Source: Humulus lupulus (taxonomy: Eukaryota; Streptophyta; Magnoliopsida; Rosales; Cannabaceae). From it: a stretch of DNA of 64,000 nt. This document shows, piece by piece, positions 12,401 to 22,790 of this stretch (positions within the stretch are counted from its first letter, which is position 1; each line of letters begins with the position of its first letter). The DNA lies in NCBI RefSeq assembly GCF_963169125.1, contig NC_084793.1, positions 140,408,297 through 140,472,296 of the forward strand, written 5' to 3'. A program made the translations under genes and the position numbers. The notes beneath the pieces are model-generated. The model was not told the DNA's origin, searched no databases, and saw only the letters and a program-made list of their open reading frames with translations.

Positions 12401-13817
12401 CCAAATCTTCAAGCCTAGCTCAGGATTTCTGTTGCTCAGCCTAACCCAACTCCCCTCTGAGTTTTGCTCCAAGAAAACACCCAGAAATGATGAAGGAGAT
12501 CACCAACTGACTCCTAAGAAAACAACTCTGTTTTCTCCCTTTTCTTTTTCTTCTTTCTCCTTCTTTTCTTTCTTTCCACATCCTTCTACCCTTTTTCTAC
12601 AATTCCCACTAAGTATAAAGCCTTAACTTATTTATCTCTGAGAAACCAATTGACCAAGATGCCCTCCCTATTAATTCCAAACCCTTTAATCCACTTAGGG
12701 ACATTTTAGTCATTTTACCCAATTCCTGCTAATTCCTCGAGTGTCTCTAATATTTTCCACTTACCTCCCGATACCTAATAAATCACCAATTATATTCCTC
12801 GATGTCAAAAATAGACTCCAATATACTCACTAAATTCCCATTTATACCCCCAGGCTCACCCTGAGCCGGGTATAAATCCCCGCCATGACTTTTTCGCTAA
12901 TCTGCTCACTAGGATCGTCTCGAGTCACAGATCATAGATATATCCACATAATAATGTGGTATCAGCAATTATCACATATATCAATACAGTTATGCCCATA
13001 ATGGCCAAAATTATGATTATGCCCTTCTAACCTAATCAGGGCCTACATGCATACTAATACACATAGTCATGCATCTCGAATATTCAAATAGTCATATAAC
13101 ATGCTTTAAATCATAATCATGCATTTTACTCATTAAAGTCACACATAATTCTCATTATGCTCTCCAAGCACACTAATCAAGGCCCTTAAGCCTCATTAGC
13201 AAATTTGGGTCGTTACACAGTCACAGGCCCAACCTGCTCATACGCCTCAGGAAGACATGGCTACTATGACAGAAATGATGAAGTCAATGCGTGAAGAGAT
13301 CTGGATGTTGAAATCTCAACAAGGTCCATATGGTAATCCTCAGCATACCAGTACAGAAACTGAGTCGCGGTTTGAAAGTCTTCTGCAACGATATTTACCA
13401 TCACAACCTGAAGGTGGTATATCTTCTCAAAGTCCACCTCCTTGGTCGATGCCACAACAACAACAACATTTTCATCTACCTCAACAGAATTATCCAAACA
13501 TGTATGGACGCTCCTCCTAGTCCCCTCCTTTTTATTACCACGACGTCCCTGCAGGATCTCAGACGTCACATCCAAGGTGTCATGACTTTGGGGATTCATC
13601 GCAGTAGCAGAGGTATGGTCAGTTTGAGAGTTTATTGCATCAGTCTCCCTCGGCGCGACCACATACTCGACAATTTGGATCATCTTCGCAGCAGCACTCT
13701 CCACAAGCACCACAGTTTGCTTCACCACCATTGCCGCACCCTAATATTGGTGATCAAGATATTGACATTAATTAATATTTTACATCTGGTTGGCCCGATC
13801 AAAACAATAATAATTAG
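9495..13817 (+). pseudogene. second CACTA protein (Ptta/En/Spm type), split by a solo LTR
   Basis: The ATG at 9495 begins a Gly/Asp-rich N-terminus (first exon about 9495-9585). Later exons lie at about 9690-9943, 10023-10343, 10413-10508 and 10583-10803, with acceptors of the ATGTAG/ATAG type and GTAAG-like donors. The central part (KVRGMPNNISLEIRR, LPGHYLDFADVP, HFKKYYSKTEYLES) resembles plant CACTA second-gene products thought to bind subterminal repeats. The last exon is cut after 10803 by a 2.4-kb LTR and resumes at 13223 with a coiled-coil/Gln-Pro-rich tail. TAG at 13518-13520, TAG about 13612 and TAA 13773-13775 all look like CAG/CAA to TAG/TAA changes. In-frame residues continue to the TAG at 13815-13817. 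Role is by family analogy. Confidence 0.72.
10804..13217 (-). mobile_element. solo LTR of a Tekay-type gypsy element, with perfect TSD
   Basis: This 2,414-bp segment begins TGTAACGCC and ends GTTACA. It is flanked by CAGTC at 10799-10803 and CAGTC at 13218-13222, a perfect 5-bp target duplication. The ends and many internal blocks (TGGATAGCCAAGACCG, AGCACCCGTGAGCC, GGCCCAGCAAGAAAAC) match the LTR at 56612-58899, so it is the same family in the same orientation. No coding region lies inside, so the internal part was lost, normally by recombination between the two LTRs. It splits the last exon of the CACTA-A second gene. The sequence around 11865-11970 holds short repeats of the AGCGCTACAGCGC kind. 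Confidence 0.92.
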
Positions 13818-14086
13818 ATTACGTTGTTTAATTATATTAAGACAATTGAAATTTTATTATGTTTATTTTATAATTAGTTCATATGTAATTAAAATGAGAC
13901 AATTGATATTTTTATTATGCTAATTTTATGATTAATTATAATGCTATTTTTGTTTGTTGAATATTAATTGTGTTATTAATTTTTATTTATGTTAAATATT
14001 ATTATTTTTAAATAAGTATTATATGTATATTTATTATGAAATAAAATAAAATTAATTATTATATTTTAATATTAGTATTTTATTAC
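13818..14086. other. AT-rich 3' untranslated part of CACTA-A
   Basis: Very AT-rich DNA between the end of the second CACTA gene and the subterminal repeats. It has no coding content and no recognisable site. Confidence 0.4.
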
Positions 14087-14348
14087 CGGCAGATTAATAG
14101 AGGCGGAACCCGCTGGTATCAAATGAGTCAAACGAGGTTGACTGTGTTATTTTATATCGGCGGAGTCCTGCCTCTATTAATCTGCCGGTATTAATATAAT
14201 ACCGGCGGGTGTGTTAGTCGGCCGGTAATTCTGGTAATACCGACCGATTAATATCGGCAGACTGTCGCCGGTAATATACATTACCAGCGGATACACCAAT
14301 TATTACAGGCGGAATCCTCCGCCGGTAATACTACATTTTTTTGTAGTG
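14087..14348 (+). repeat. right subterminal repeats and terminus of CACTA-A
   Basis: Six or more direct and inverted copies of a short GC-rich motif (CCGGCAGATTAAT, CCGCCGGTAAT, ACCGGCGGG and variants) lie in about 260 bp. The element ends with TTTTTTTGTAGTG at 14348. Clustered subterminal repeats next to a CACTACAA-type terminus are where CACTA proteins bind. The motif differs from that of CACTA-B, so the two elements belong to different subfamilies. Confidence 0.8.
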
Positions 14349-14410
14349 TAGATTAAAAAATTACTTTTTGTAACACTTATTTAATCAATCAAACATTATA
14401 TTAAAATATA

Positions 14411-15136
14411 GAGTAAATGACGGCTAAAATACTCAATGTTTTCAAAATATTGCACTTTTATACACAATTTTTTTTTTGCGGTAAATATACTCAATGTCTT
14501 TGAAATGTTACAGTTTTATACCCAAACTTTCTTTTGGCTGTAAATATATCTAATGTTTTTAAAATGTTGTACTTTTATACTTATTGTTTAAATATATTTT
14601 GAGAAATAATAAGAAATTGAAGGAAAAATACAGGATTTTAGTTATTTTTAAAATTTTAAATTATTTTCACTTTCAAAATAATAAAAAAATTAAGATTAGT
14701 AAAATTAATCAAAATAATTAATCTTATATTTTTCCTTTACTTTTTTTATAAAAAAAATTATTTTAAATTAATGAAAATATATAAGTTTTTAATTATTTTA
14801 AATCATTTTTATTAATTTTAATAAAATATTTATTAATGTTTAATTTAAAATAGTTATTTTGAGAAAGAATAAAAAAGAGAAAATAATTTAAAATTTAAAA
14901 AAAAATTAAAATATTATATTTTTCCTCCACTTTCTCATTATTTATCAAAATAATAAAAAAAAATAGCTCTAAATGTGCAACATTTTAAAAACAGTAAGTG
15001 TATTTACCGCCAAAAAAAAGTTTGGGTATAAAAGTACAATATTCTGAAGACATTTAGTATATTTATCGCAAAAAAAAGATTGGGTATAAAAGTGCAACTT
15101 TTTGAAAACATTGGGTATTTTAGCCGTCATTTACTC
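14411..15136. mobile_element. Mutator-type foldback MITE with perfect 9-bp TSD
   Basis: GAGTAAATGACGGCTAAAAT at the left end is mirrored by the inverse ending at 15136. The pairing extends inward over roughly 150 bases on each side, each arm built of about three related units (a 'tactcaatgtttt...aaatgttgcacttttata' theme). TAAAATATA occurs directly before (14402-14410) and directly after (15137-15145) the element, a 9-bp duplication typical of the Mutator superfamily. There is no transposase, so it is nonautonomous. The middle is AT-rich. Confidence 0.85.
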
Positions 15137-15145
15137 TAAAATATA

Positions 15146-18136
15146 ATATTCCTCAACTTGATTAAATAATTACTCTCTGTAGAAACCTTTGCATTGGTGT
15201 ATTAAGTAAAATGTCTTTCGATTTGAATTTTACCTTAGGGTAATTATCACAAAGTTTGTTGAAATTTTTGTTGCTGAAGCATTGAACCACTATCCCTTGA
15301 TAACAAACCGGTGATTACACACACCATTGCTCTGTTCACTTGAGACTTCAATGTCTCGCTTTTGCACCATTAATGCCCATATGAACATTCCATTCATAGA
15401 TTTTTCTTGAGAATGACTCTCAATTCTCATGAGGGGCGACACCACTCCTAGGTCTATATAGGTAGAACTCTTACAATATTTTGTTACCCTAGAATACTTG
15501 TCTTTTCAAGACTGAATTCTATTAAAGTACCTTTCAGTTTTAACCCTCATTTTGGTAACACTCTAGTACTCATATCTCAGATGGGACACAATTTCGAGTA
15601 ATACTATTATTTACTTGATTGACTTGTTATTACCTATTGAACTTAATACTAGTTTTGTTACTAGTATTAAGATAGGTTATCATCAACCGTGAAAATCTTT
15701 AGCGAGTCTAAGTCTCATCCCTTGAGATGTAGAAATGATTCCATTTGGGTCATTTCTTTTCTCATGTATGCATACTTAATCATTCTCTCATTTTTTTATT
15801 CAAACCTTGTTGCTAGCTATAGTTTGATTAAAATTGTTACACCATTAAAATAATGAGTTTGACCATAACCAACACCCCCACTATTTTATACTTCAATATC
15901 CAAGATAAACATCTTTCTTGAATATTAATTCTATAAACCTCTTTGTTTCTATGATTCCCTATGTGTTTTAAATTGATTCCTTCTTGAGTCAAATATTTTA
16001 CAAACAACAACTTTAGACATCAAGCATGTCTAGATTTATTAATTATATACACATATAACTTAGGTAATTTAGAATGTGTAATTCTAAATCATCTATTTGA
16101 TAGGATGACCAAATTAATCAATTTTTATCAACACAATAAATTGATTAACTTTGGAGCATCACTCCCACATTTTTCACATAAAGTGAAAATGTCACTTTTG
16201 AATAGAAATATCTTTATTTCTATCAAGTACTTTATGCTCAAAGATAAATCTAGACTTATAATTCCCAAAGTTCATCATGAGTCATTTAAGCCACATGATA
16301 AATTCTCAATAGATCAAGATCAACAAAACCTCAATGTTTGTTTATTTTGATTTATTTACTTGCTAAAGCAAGACACACTTCTTTGAAAGTTACATTCACT
16401 TGGTTTGCTTTCTTTTATATATTTCACAAGAATGAAATATGTGAACACAAATACCATGTGAAAATTTATCAAGCAAATAATCACTAGTTGTCATTTTAGT
16501 TGTCTAAATAATCTCAAAATCATTTAAACAACTTTTGTGCATTTTCTAAGAGTCTCTTTGAGATTCTTTTGAAAACACCACTTTGACATCCATTGATTTT
16601 CCTCACTAAGATCAATTTGAAGATGTCAAAACCACTTAAATCAAAGAAAATAAAACCTCATTGATTTATTTAAATACTTTGATTTCTTATTCTTTGAAAT
16701 TTGTTTTACAATTAAAAGTATCCCCTCATTGAGATTAAATTAATCATATCACAATTTTATAAGATATAACCAAAATGAACAAAATTCTCATCAATTCTTT
16801 CACTATTTTTGGTTTTAAGAATCAAAATTGATTCTCCAATTTTGTAATGTCTCCTCATTGAGACATTGAATATTTAAAAATTATTGTCACTAAATAATTC
16901 TCAAATATTTTTCATTTGACCACAATCTAGACTCCAATTTTATTGGACAATATGTTATCTCAAAATTTTGGATACACATTGATCCATTTTTCTTGCAATA
17001 TCAAGACACAACCATTAAAAGATGTAACCCCTTAGGTTCATCTTTTCTTCTCTCATAACATGAGATGCTCATCTTTTAAATGGGAAAATTGAAATCCCTA
17101 AATAATTCTCTTTAATTACCAAATAAATGGTAACTCATCACAACATAATAAGATATAAAACATACTAACATCTCACAAATATTTGCATGATTATTGTTCA
17201 ATATAATTTCACATAATTGTCAACACATATGACTTATATCATACAAACATGGTAGACATAAATCACAAATATCATACACATATGATTTCACATTTCTATT
17301 GATTCACAAAATTAATATATTTATACATGTCATATAAAATTAATAAAATTATCATTCTAATAATTTCTTATTATCACAAAATAAGACAATTATATAACAT
17401 GCTAACACAACCCAATAATTCACTAGATATTATTTACACAATATGTTAGTTAATCACATATAGCAAAAACTCAAGATGTTGAAGTATCTTATAATCTAAC
17501 CACTATATTTGCAAAAGCAAAGAAGATTAGAAAACAATGAACCTCATTTATAAATTTATATTCTACTCATTTCTATCAATATATGAAAGCCATTAGATCT
17601 TCTAAGAAAAAACAAACAAGAACATTACCTTATCTTACCATATTTTCACAAGATTTATATGGTTTCTCCTTCCATTGAAAAGAAAAGAATAAGCTTTTGA
17701 TTGTTAGATATAATAAAATCGTCTCAATGAAAATGGTAAAACCAAAAATACAATTCTATGTAAAAGGTTACAACAAACAAGATGATAGATACATAAATGT
17801 TACAACTCTATTGCAAAAAATACAAGTAAATAGAAATAGAGGACGATAGATATATTGATAATACAACTCAAAGCATAATAATACAAATAAATATATAAGA
17901 TAGAATCAAAAAGTAAAAGAGGTAGAAGAACAAAATAATAAGAAGAACAATAGATAAACTCTCACACTCACACAACCAAACTGTAGAGTAGTGGGGATCA
18001 CCAACTTGAATAAGGTTCAAGACCTTTGTCCAAAAGCTTATTTACCCCTATTCTCTAAGCACTAAGGGATCTCTCAAGGAAATAGTTTGTTGGAATTATC
18101 GAACCTCTATGGTGCATTTTCTAGCCAAGTACTTTC
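15146..18136. other. 3-kb AT-rich noncoding interval, probably decayed repeat
   Basis: I find no gene, terminal repeat or convincing protein segment here. Short open readings, such as the 81-codon one at 16105-16350, have no recognisable domain. Phrases such as 'cctcattgaga' recur at about 16730 and 16855. The minus strand around 17990-18060 resembles the transcribed edge of an LTR, but I could not find matching ends, so the nature of this block is unresolved. Confidence 0.35.
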
Positions 18137-19170
18137 ACAACTTTTGTCGTCGCTGTAGATCCAGAAGTCGTCACTTTAGATCTATAGCGACGACATGTCG
18201 TGGCCAAGGCTTCGTTACTATACGTCCGTATGTGTAGATACCTATAACGATAAGAAAAATGCTATCGTCACCGTAAGGTTTTTCTACAGCGACAACATGT
18301 CGGTCGCAATAGGAAATCCCTTTATTTGGTTGAACTAGGCTATTGCAACAATATGTCGGTCGCAATAGGAAATCCCTTTTTGGGGTTAAACTAGGCTATT
18401 GCGATGACATCTTGTCACTGTAGGTGTTTACAGAATTTAAAAATTTGAATTTCAAAACCCCTACTGCGATCATATGTCGTCGCAGTAGGTCCATGGACCG
18501 CTAACATCTACAGCGATGACATGTCGTCACTGTAGAGTGTATGGGTTTATATACCTGCAGCGACGATATGTCGTCGCTGTAAGGTCACGAAATCTCAAAT
18601 ATTTGTGTTCAGCGAGCACTGTACTACAACGACATGTCGTTGGTGTAGGATATATAATTTTTTCTAAATATTTTTTATTATTTATATAAATTAATTTTAA
18701 TTAAATAAAATATTAAATATTAATTAAATAATAAAACCAATTTATTATTAATAAAATAATATTGAATATAAATATGATATCAACATAAAAATAATTTTGT
18801 TCAACTTAGTACAAACATAAGTTGTATAGTCTCCAAAATGTAAAAAAAAAACAACACGAAATATTAATAAATTTAAAAGAATAATATAACCAAAATAAAT
18901 GTCGTCTAAATTAATCCAAAAGGTGTCATCATCGTCAGGTTGTTGTGGTGGTTGTGGCTACTGTGGTGGGAATTGGCCCGAGCCTGGAATGTTTGCAATC
19001 ATGGACTGTATTATATTCATGTCCAAGTTTACAGGATGAAATTGTGGAGAATGGATCTTCGAATTTGTAGCTTGAATAAATTGTTTCATTTGTTATAAGT
19101 TGCTATTTTGGGTCATAATGGCTTGAATGAAGTGTTGATTCATTGACTGGGTAAGGTCGTAGAATAGGCA
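18137..19170 (-). mobile_element. CACTA remnant: terminal repeats plus 3' end of second gene
   Basis: From about 18140 to 18655 a palindromic motif centred on CGACGACATGTCGTCG recurs about eight times with variants, the pattern of CACTA subterminal repeats. At about 19165-18898 the minus strand reads like the tail of a CACTA second protein: coiled-coil-like QSMNQHFIQAIMTQN, then Pro/Gln-rich, ending in an acidic DDDDTFWINLDD-like stretch, with at least two in-frame stops. Gene tail followed by subterminal repeats in minus orientation is self-consistent. The terminus is probably near 18137 (CACAACTTTTGTCG), but it is degenerate. The remaining genes are missing. Confidence 0.55.
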
Positions 19171-20006
19171 TACCCTACCCATACCCTACTGGTTGTCATC
19201 CCTATCATTAATCTTATATAATCATTTTGAGCTTAGAGTTCATCGATCTATTCAACACCTTGAGCTCAGAGCTTAGGATGCACACTTTAATTTCTCCAAT
19301 GAGATTTCTCTCAAAAATATGATTTTTCCATTCTTAATACAATGTCACATCACTTAGGCTAAATTAACCTAATACAATTATTTCATTTTTATTCCATTTA
19401 CCAGAATAGCATTAACAACCAAAATTGGTTCAAGGAACCTTTATTTCAACACAACAAAACAAAAATATGGAATCTCTCATAGAAATATTGTACTAATTAA
19501 ATATTTGTCTATTCTATTGTGAACTTTAAATTGTGTAGCATGACATCTGTTTTTCAAATTCTATTAATATTTGTTAATGTAAATATAAAAGTACTATAAA
19601 AGTCACACACAATATCTATATATCCATGAGTGTTGCTATTTGGCATTTTGAGGTGTCCAACACCCTAAGAGGTGTCACCCTTTAATTGATTAGCGATACC
19701 GTATAATAATAATTAAATTGAATTATGTGTGACCCAATATTAAATTTTAGTAATAGCAATATGTCACTTTATTGTGGTGATGGGCACCAGAAGTGCCCTA
19801 GCAATTCTTTATACAGATCCTCCTCTTCTCACATATTTATATTTTCAAAAGTATATATAAATTAAAGAAGAGAGAGGGAAAGTAAAAAAGACACCCAAAA
19901 CTATTAAAGAAAGTATTACAAAAACTAAACGGCGAACAGCCCTAGGTAAAATATTATCTTATTCCCTGAATAACATATTCGTTTAGCTAGGCTGACGCTA
20001 ATTATA
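19171..20006. other. noncoding interval downstream of the CYP74 gene
   Basis: AT-rich sequence with no gene. It includes the possible MITE at about 19630-19808, described separately. I see nothing else I can name. Confidence 0.4.
19630..19808. mobile_element. possible small MITE
   Basis: GTTGCTATTTGGCA near 19632 is loosely mirrored by TGCCCTAGCAA ending near 19807, with internal TGGCA/TGCC and GGTGTC repeats. A similar phrase, TTGCTAGGGAAAT, occurs at about 22254. No clean target duplication is visible, so this is tentative. Confidence 0.3.
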
Positions 20007-20012
20007 TTTATT
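20007..20012 (-). terminator. possible poly(A) signal of the CYP74 gene
   Basis: The minus strand reads AATAAA here, about 127 bases past the CYP74 stop codon, a usual distance for a plant 3' UTR. Plant poly(A) signals are loose, so this is only a candidate. Confidence 0.4.
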
Positions 20013-20138
20013 CAGTACATGAAAAGCAAACAAACACGCACAAAATACAAAAGCACAAAGTAGTATCTTATCCTCATATGATATAACCATTATTATTGAT
20101 TACTTTCACTTGAAATAACCGTCCGATGATGGTTGAAA

Positions 20139-21650
20139 TCAATCGAATGATTTAAGCTGATAGAACTTGGAGGCCTTGGTTAATGACTTGAAAATAACCC
20201 TTGTACCCACCAAGAAAGGCTCATCCACGCACGTAAATGTGTCATATCTAAGAAAGAACTCTACCAACAATACCCTGGCCATCAGCACCACCAGATCTCT
20301 CCCCGGACACTGCTTATTATCCACCGACGGATCCTCAGTCTCTCTTCCGTTAGACCAAAACACGTATTTTAGATTCTCTTCGGCTTTCCCCATAAACCTA
20401 TATGCCACAAACTTCTCAGGATTATCGAACACTTTGGGGTCTTTCGTGGCAAACGGCTGATACCCGAAGATCATCTCTCCCTTCTTCACCTTAAACGATG
20501 CGTCGTGGCTTTGAATCACGAGATCTTCCTTAGCGTGACCGTACTGGAATGGAACCGGAGGCTCGATCCTCAACACCTCGTACACCACTGACTTGGTCAG
20601 TGCCATCTTCTCTATCGCAGCAAAAGTGACCCCACCTTCTTGCTTCACTATGCTTCTGATTTCGTGAACCAGCTGGGCATGCAGAGTAGGCCCGGCTTGA
20701 CCGATCCACTTGAACAAGCTTGGGAAGAGGACCTTCATGCCTCCGTAGGTGTTAAAGCAGGTCAGGAAAATGAGGTTATGGCAAGCCTCTTCTTTCTCGA
20801 GCCCAAATGTCTTGGCTTGGTCCAGCACTGCGGTTGCCGAGGAGGAGAAAGCTTGGTATATTTTAGTATACTTTGATTTCACAAGGAGAGCTGGTATCGG
20901 GAAAGTGTGAATGAGAAGGTCTTCCACCAGTCGTAGGAACTTCGGTACACCTAGGGTTATGAGTGGAGCTACTTGTGGGACAAGCCATGTGTCGACAGTG
21001 GTGTTGCCCTGGGACCCTAGGACGGTGTCCTTAGGGCTTTTACCACAGAAGAGGTTGAAGACGTACTCGAAAGAGTAGGTGTCGCTTATGGGGTTGAAGT
21101 TCACTTCTTTCTTAGATGACAGTGCGGAGTCAAGGGTATTGAAAAGCTCGGTTAGGGACTTTCGCAAGACAGGGATAAAGTTGTCGTGTTTGGAAGTAAG
21201 GACAGAGAGGAAGTAGCCTTTTAGAGCTTTGTGTTTGGGCTCAGAAGGGTCGAGGAAGGAGAGTACTCTGTAACCACCGGTAAAGCCAGTAGAAGGCATA
21301 TAAGTGCCATCAAAGACGTTCTTTTTCTCGACTTTGGTCATGTCGAAAAGGATGGGGAAACTGGCAGCGTCGAGGAGAACAACGACCTTAGGATTTTTGG
21401 CCATGAAGGGGCCTGGAGGCATGTTGGCTCTGAAGACTGTAGATTTGTACTGCGTCATTCGGGCTTGAAAGAATCCATCCCGACCTTGGTTGTAGTAAAA
21501 GTCCCATCGGTCTTTAACGGCACCGATAAACGGCAAGCCATAACCACCGGGGATCTCTTTAAGTGGAAGATCTTCTCGTATCTTTTCATAATTGGATGGT
21601 AATTGATCTTCGAGGTCATGTAGGATTGAATAGGATGATAGTGAAGACAT
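20139..21650 (-). CDS. CYP74 cytochrome P450, CYP74C-like (fatty acid hydroperoxide lyase / allene oxide synthase type)
   Basis: A single uninterrupted 503-codon frame, ATG at 21650 (context GCCATGT), TGA at 20141-20139. CYP74 enzymes rearrange or cleave lipoxygenase-made fatty acid hydroperoxides in oxylipin synthesis, without O2 or a reductase. Family features seen: GGYGLPFIGA (residues 35-44), TGGYR (124-128), the I-helix segment FNTYGGMKVLFP (299-310) with the conserved Asn300 in place of the usual P450 acid/Thr pair, ExxR at Glu358-Arg361, and heme ligand Cys448 in NKQCPGRD. CPG around the cysteine and the very short N-terminus, without an obvious chloroplast transit peptide, fit the CYP74C group better than plastid CYP74A. 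Lack of introns is common in the family. Whether it acts as a 9/13-lyase or a 9-allene oxide synthase cannot be told. No lesion is visible. Confidence 0.93.
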   Translation of the reverse strand: MSSLSSYSILHDLEDQLPSNYEKIREDLPLKEIPGGYGLPFIGAVKDRWDFYYNQGRDGFFQARMTQYKSTVFRANMPPGPFMAKNPKVVVLLDAASFPILFDMTKVEKKNVFDGTYMPSTGFTGGYRVLSFLDPSEPKHKALKGYFLSVLTSKHDNFIPVLRKSLTELFNTLDSALSSKKEVNFNPISDTYSFEYVFNLFCGKSPKDTVLGSQGNTTVDTWLVPQVAPLITLGVPKFLRLVEDLLIHTFPIPALLVKSKYTKIYQAFSSSATAVLDQAKTFGLEKEEACHNLIFLTCFNTYGGMKVLFPSLFKWIGQAGPTLHAQLVHEIRSIVKQEGGVTFAAIEKMALTKSVVYEVLRIEPPVPFQYGHAKEDLVIQSHDASFKVKKGEMIFGYQPFATKDPKVFDNPEKFVAYRFMGKAEENLKYVFWSNGRETEDPSVDNKQCPGRDLVVLMARVLLVEFFLRYDTFTCVDEPFLVGTRVIFKSLTKASKFYQLKSFD

Positions 21651-21750
21651 GGCTAATTTGTTTTCTTAGAGGATGGAAAGGTGTAGTATAGGTTTATGAG
21701 CTATAATATAACACTGTGAGTTATGTAAATATAGTGCAGACAATTACTGG

Positions 21751-21762
21751 CTATTTATATAG
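21751..21762 (-). promoter_or_regulatory. TATA box of the CYP74 gene
   Basis: The minus strand reads CTATATAAATAG, a textbook TATA box, about 100 bases upstream of the CYP74 ATG. It predicts a 5' UTR of roughly 65-75 bases. It is the best core-promoter match in the upstream 900 bp. Confidence 0.65.
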
Positions 21763-22561
21763 TTATATAGTCGTAGTAGTACGTGTAAGGTTTTTGGTAT
21801 GTGTTCTGCCCCTGTGTATGCTATATATTTTTATATATTGTTGTTTACGCCATATATGGACCCGATCAGCAGGCAAATTGATTGAGTTTGGTAATGCTGA
21901 TATTGGATATGGGTGGCAATTATTTAATGTCTCACCGAAACCAAAATCAATATTCAGAACTAAAACGTGTTGAATATACTGGAAAAAGTAGTTGAGAATT
22001 CATCTTCACGAATCAGGAAGATTTTACTCGTGTTAATATATAAAATATATCTAACTCCACTAATTTATAAAAATATCTCCCCTTAAAATAAAAAGAAAAA
22101 ATATCTTTGCAACTTTTTTTTCTTGTTTTTAATATTTCTATACGAGTAGAGTTATATATGACTGGAAATTTTTTCACGATGCAGGCCAAACACTTCAAGG
22201 TTTTGTAATTTTACTCACAAATTTTATTGGGGCTACAAACATAATTATGAGAATTGCTAGGGAAATTAAATTTCCAGTCCACACATTTTAATTTAATAAT
22301 TATTATGCAATATTGTTAACCAATTATAAGGTATTACATCTTGTGGTGTCGGACAATTTAAGGTGTCAAATTATGTAGTGCCAAATTTCAATTTAAAATT
22401 TAAAAAAATAACTCATTTAGAGGAGCATCAAAATTATGTATTGCTTTTTTCTCCCTTGCTCAACATAATTGAAGATTTTGATTGAAGATATAACTAAAGA
22501 CAAGCAATTTGCATTGTAATTAAAAAAATCACCAAAAAGATTTTATTTGCATAAATACTAA
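21763..22561. other. upstream region of the CYP74 gene, noncoding
   Basis: About 800 bp between the TATA box and the start of CACTA-B, AT-rich, with no gene. Any distal promoter elements of the P450 gene must lie here or beyond the transposon. From 22562 on, the transposon replaces whatever upstream sequence was there. Confidence 0.4.
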
Positions 22562-22790
22562 CACTACAAGAAAGAAGGCTTTTGCTGGCGCAATTCAGAA
22601 TTGCGTCGGCAAAAAAAACCTTTACCAGCGCATTTAGTGAAACGCGCAGGCAAAAACAAAGACTTTGCCGACGCATTTCACCTAACGCGCCGGCAAAAGT
22701 CAAACGTGTATTTTAACAAAATGCATGTTTTCAAGAAGGTAGGGGGCTAGACTTTTGCCGGCGCAACGAAACACGTCGGCAAAAGTCATA
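22562..22790 (+). repeat. left terminus and subterminal repeats of CACTA-B
   Basis: After CACTACAAGAAAG, inverted and direct copies of GCGTCGGCAAA, GCGCCGGCAAAAG and TTTGCCGACGCA alternate every 20-40 bases up to about 22790. These are the expected binding sites of the CACTA proteins and mirror the right end. Confidence 0.85.

Larger units (their letters stand above)
5336..14348 (+). mobile_element. CACTA (En/Spm) transposon CACTA-A, decayed, hosting LTR insertions
   Basis: Two consecutive plus-strand genes match the standard plant CACTA pair: a TNP2-like transposase (5842-9374) and a second DNA-binding/coiled-coil protein (9495-13817). The right end is clear. Subterminal copies of a CCGGCGG-type motif run from about 14087, and the element ends in TTGTAGTG at 14348, the mirror of a CACTACAA terminus. 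No left terminus is visible between 5336 and 5841, because Tat copy A has inserted there. The true left end is expected beyond the window's left edge. A solo LTR interrupts the second gene. Stops and frameshifts in both genes show the element cannot make its own transposase. Confidence 0.85.

Noticed and set aside
11098..12626. Several short open frames inside the solo LTR
   Set aside because: All lie within an LTR proven by its duplication and by similarity to 56612-58899. No domain.
16105..16350. 81-codon open frame in the AT-rich block
   Set aside because: Composition and codon use look random for AT-rich DNA. No motif, no neighbours.
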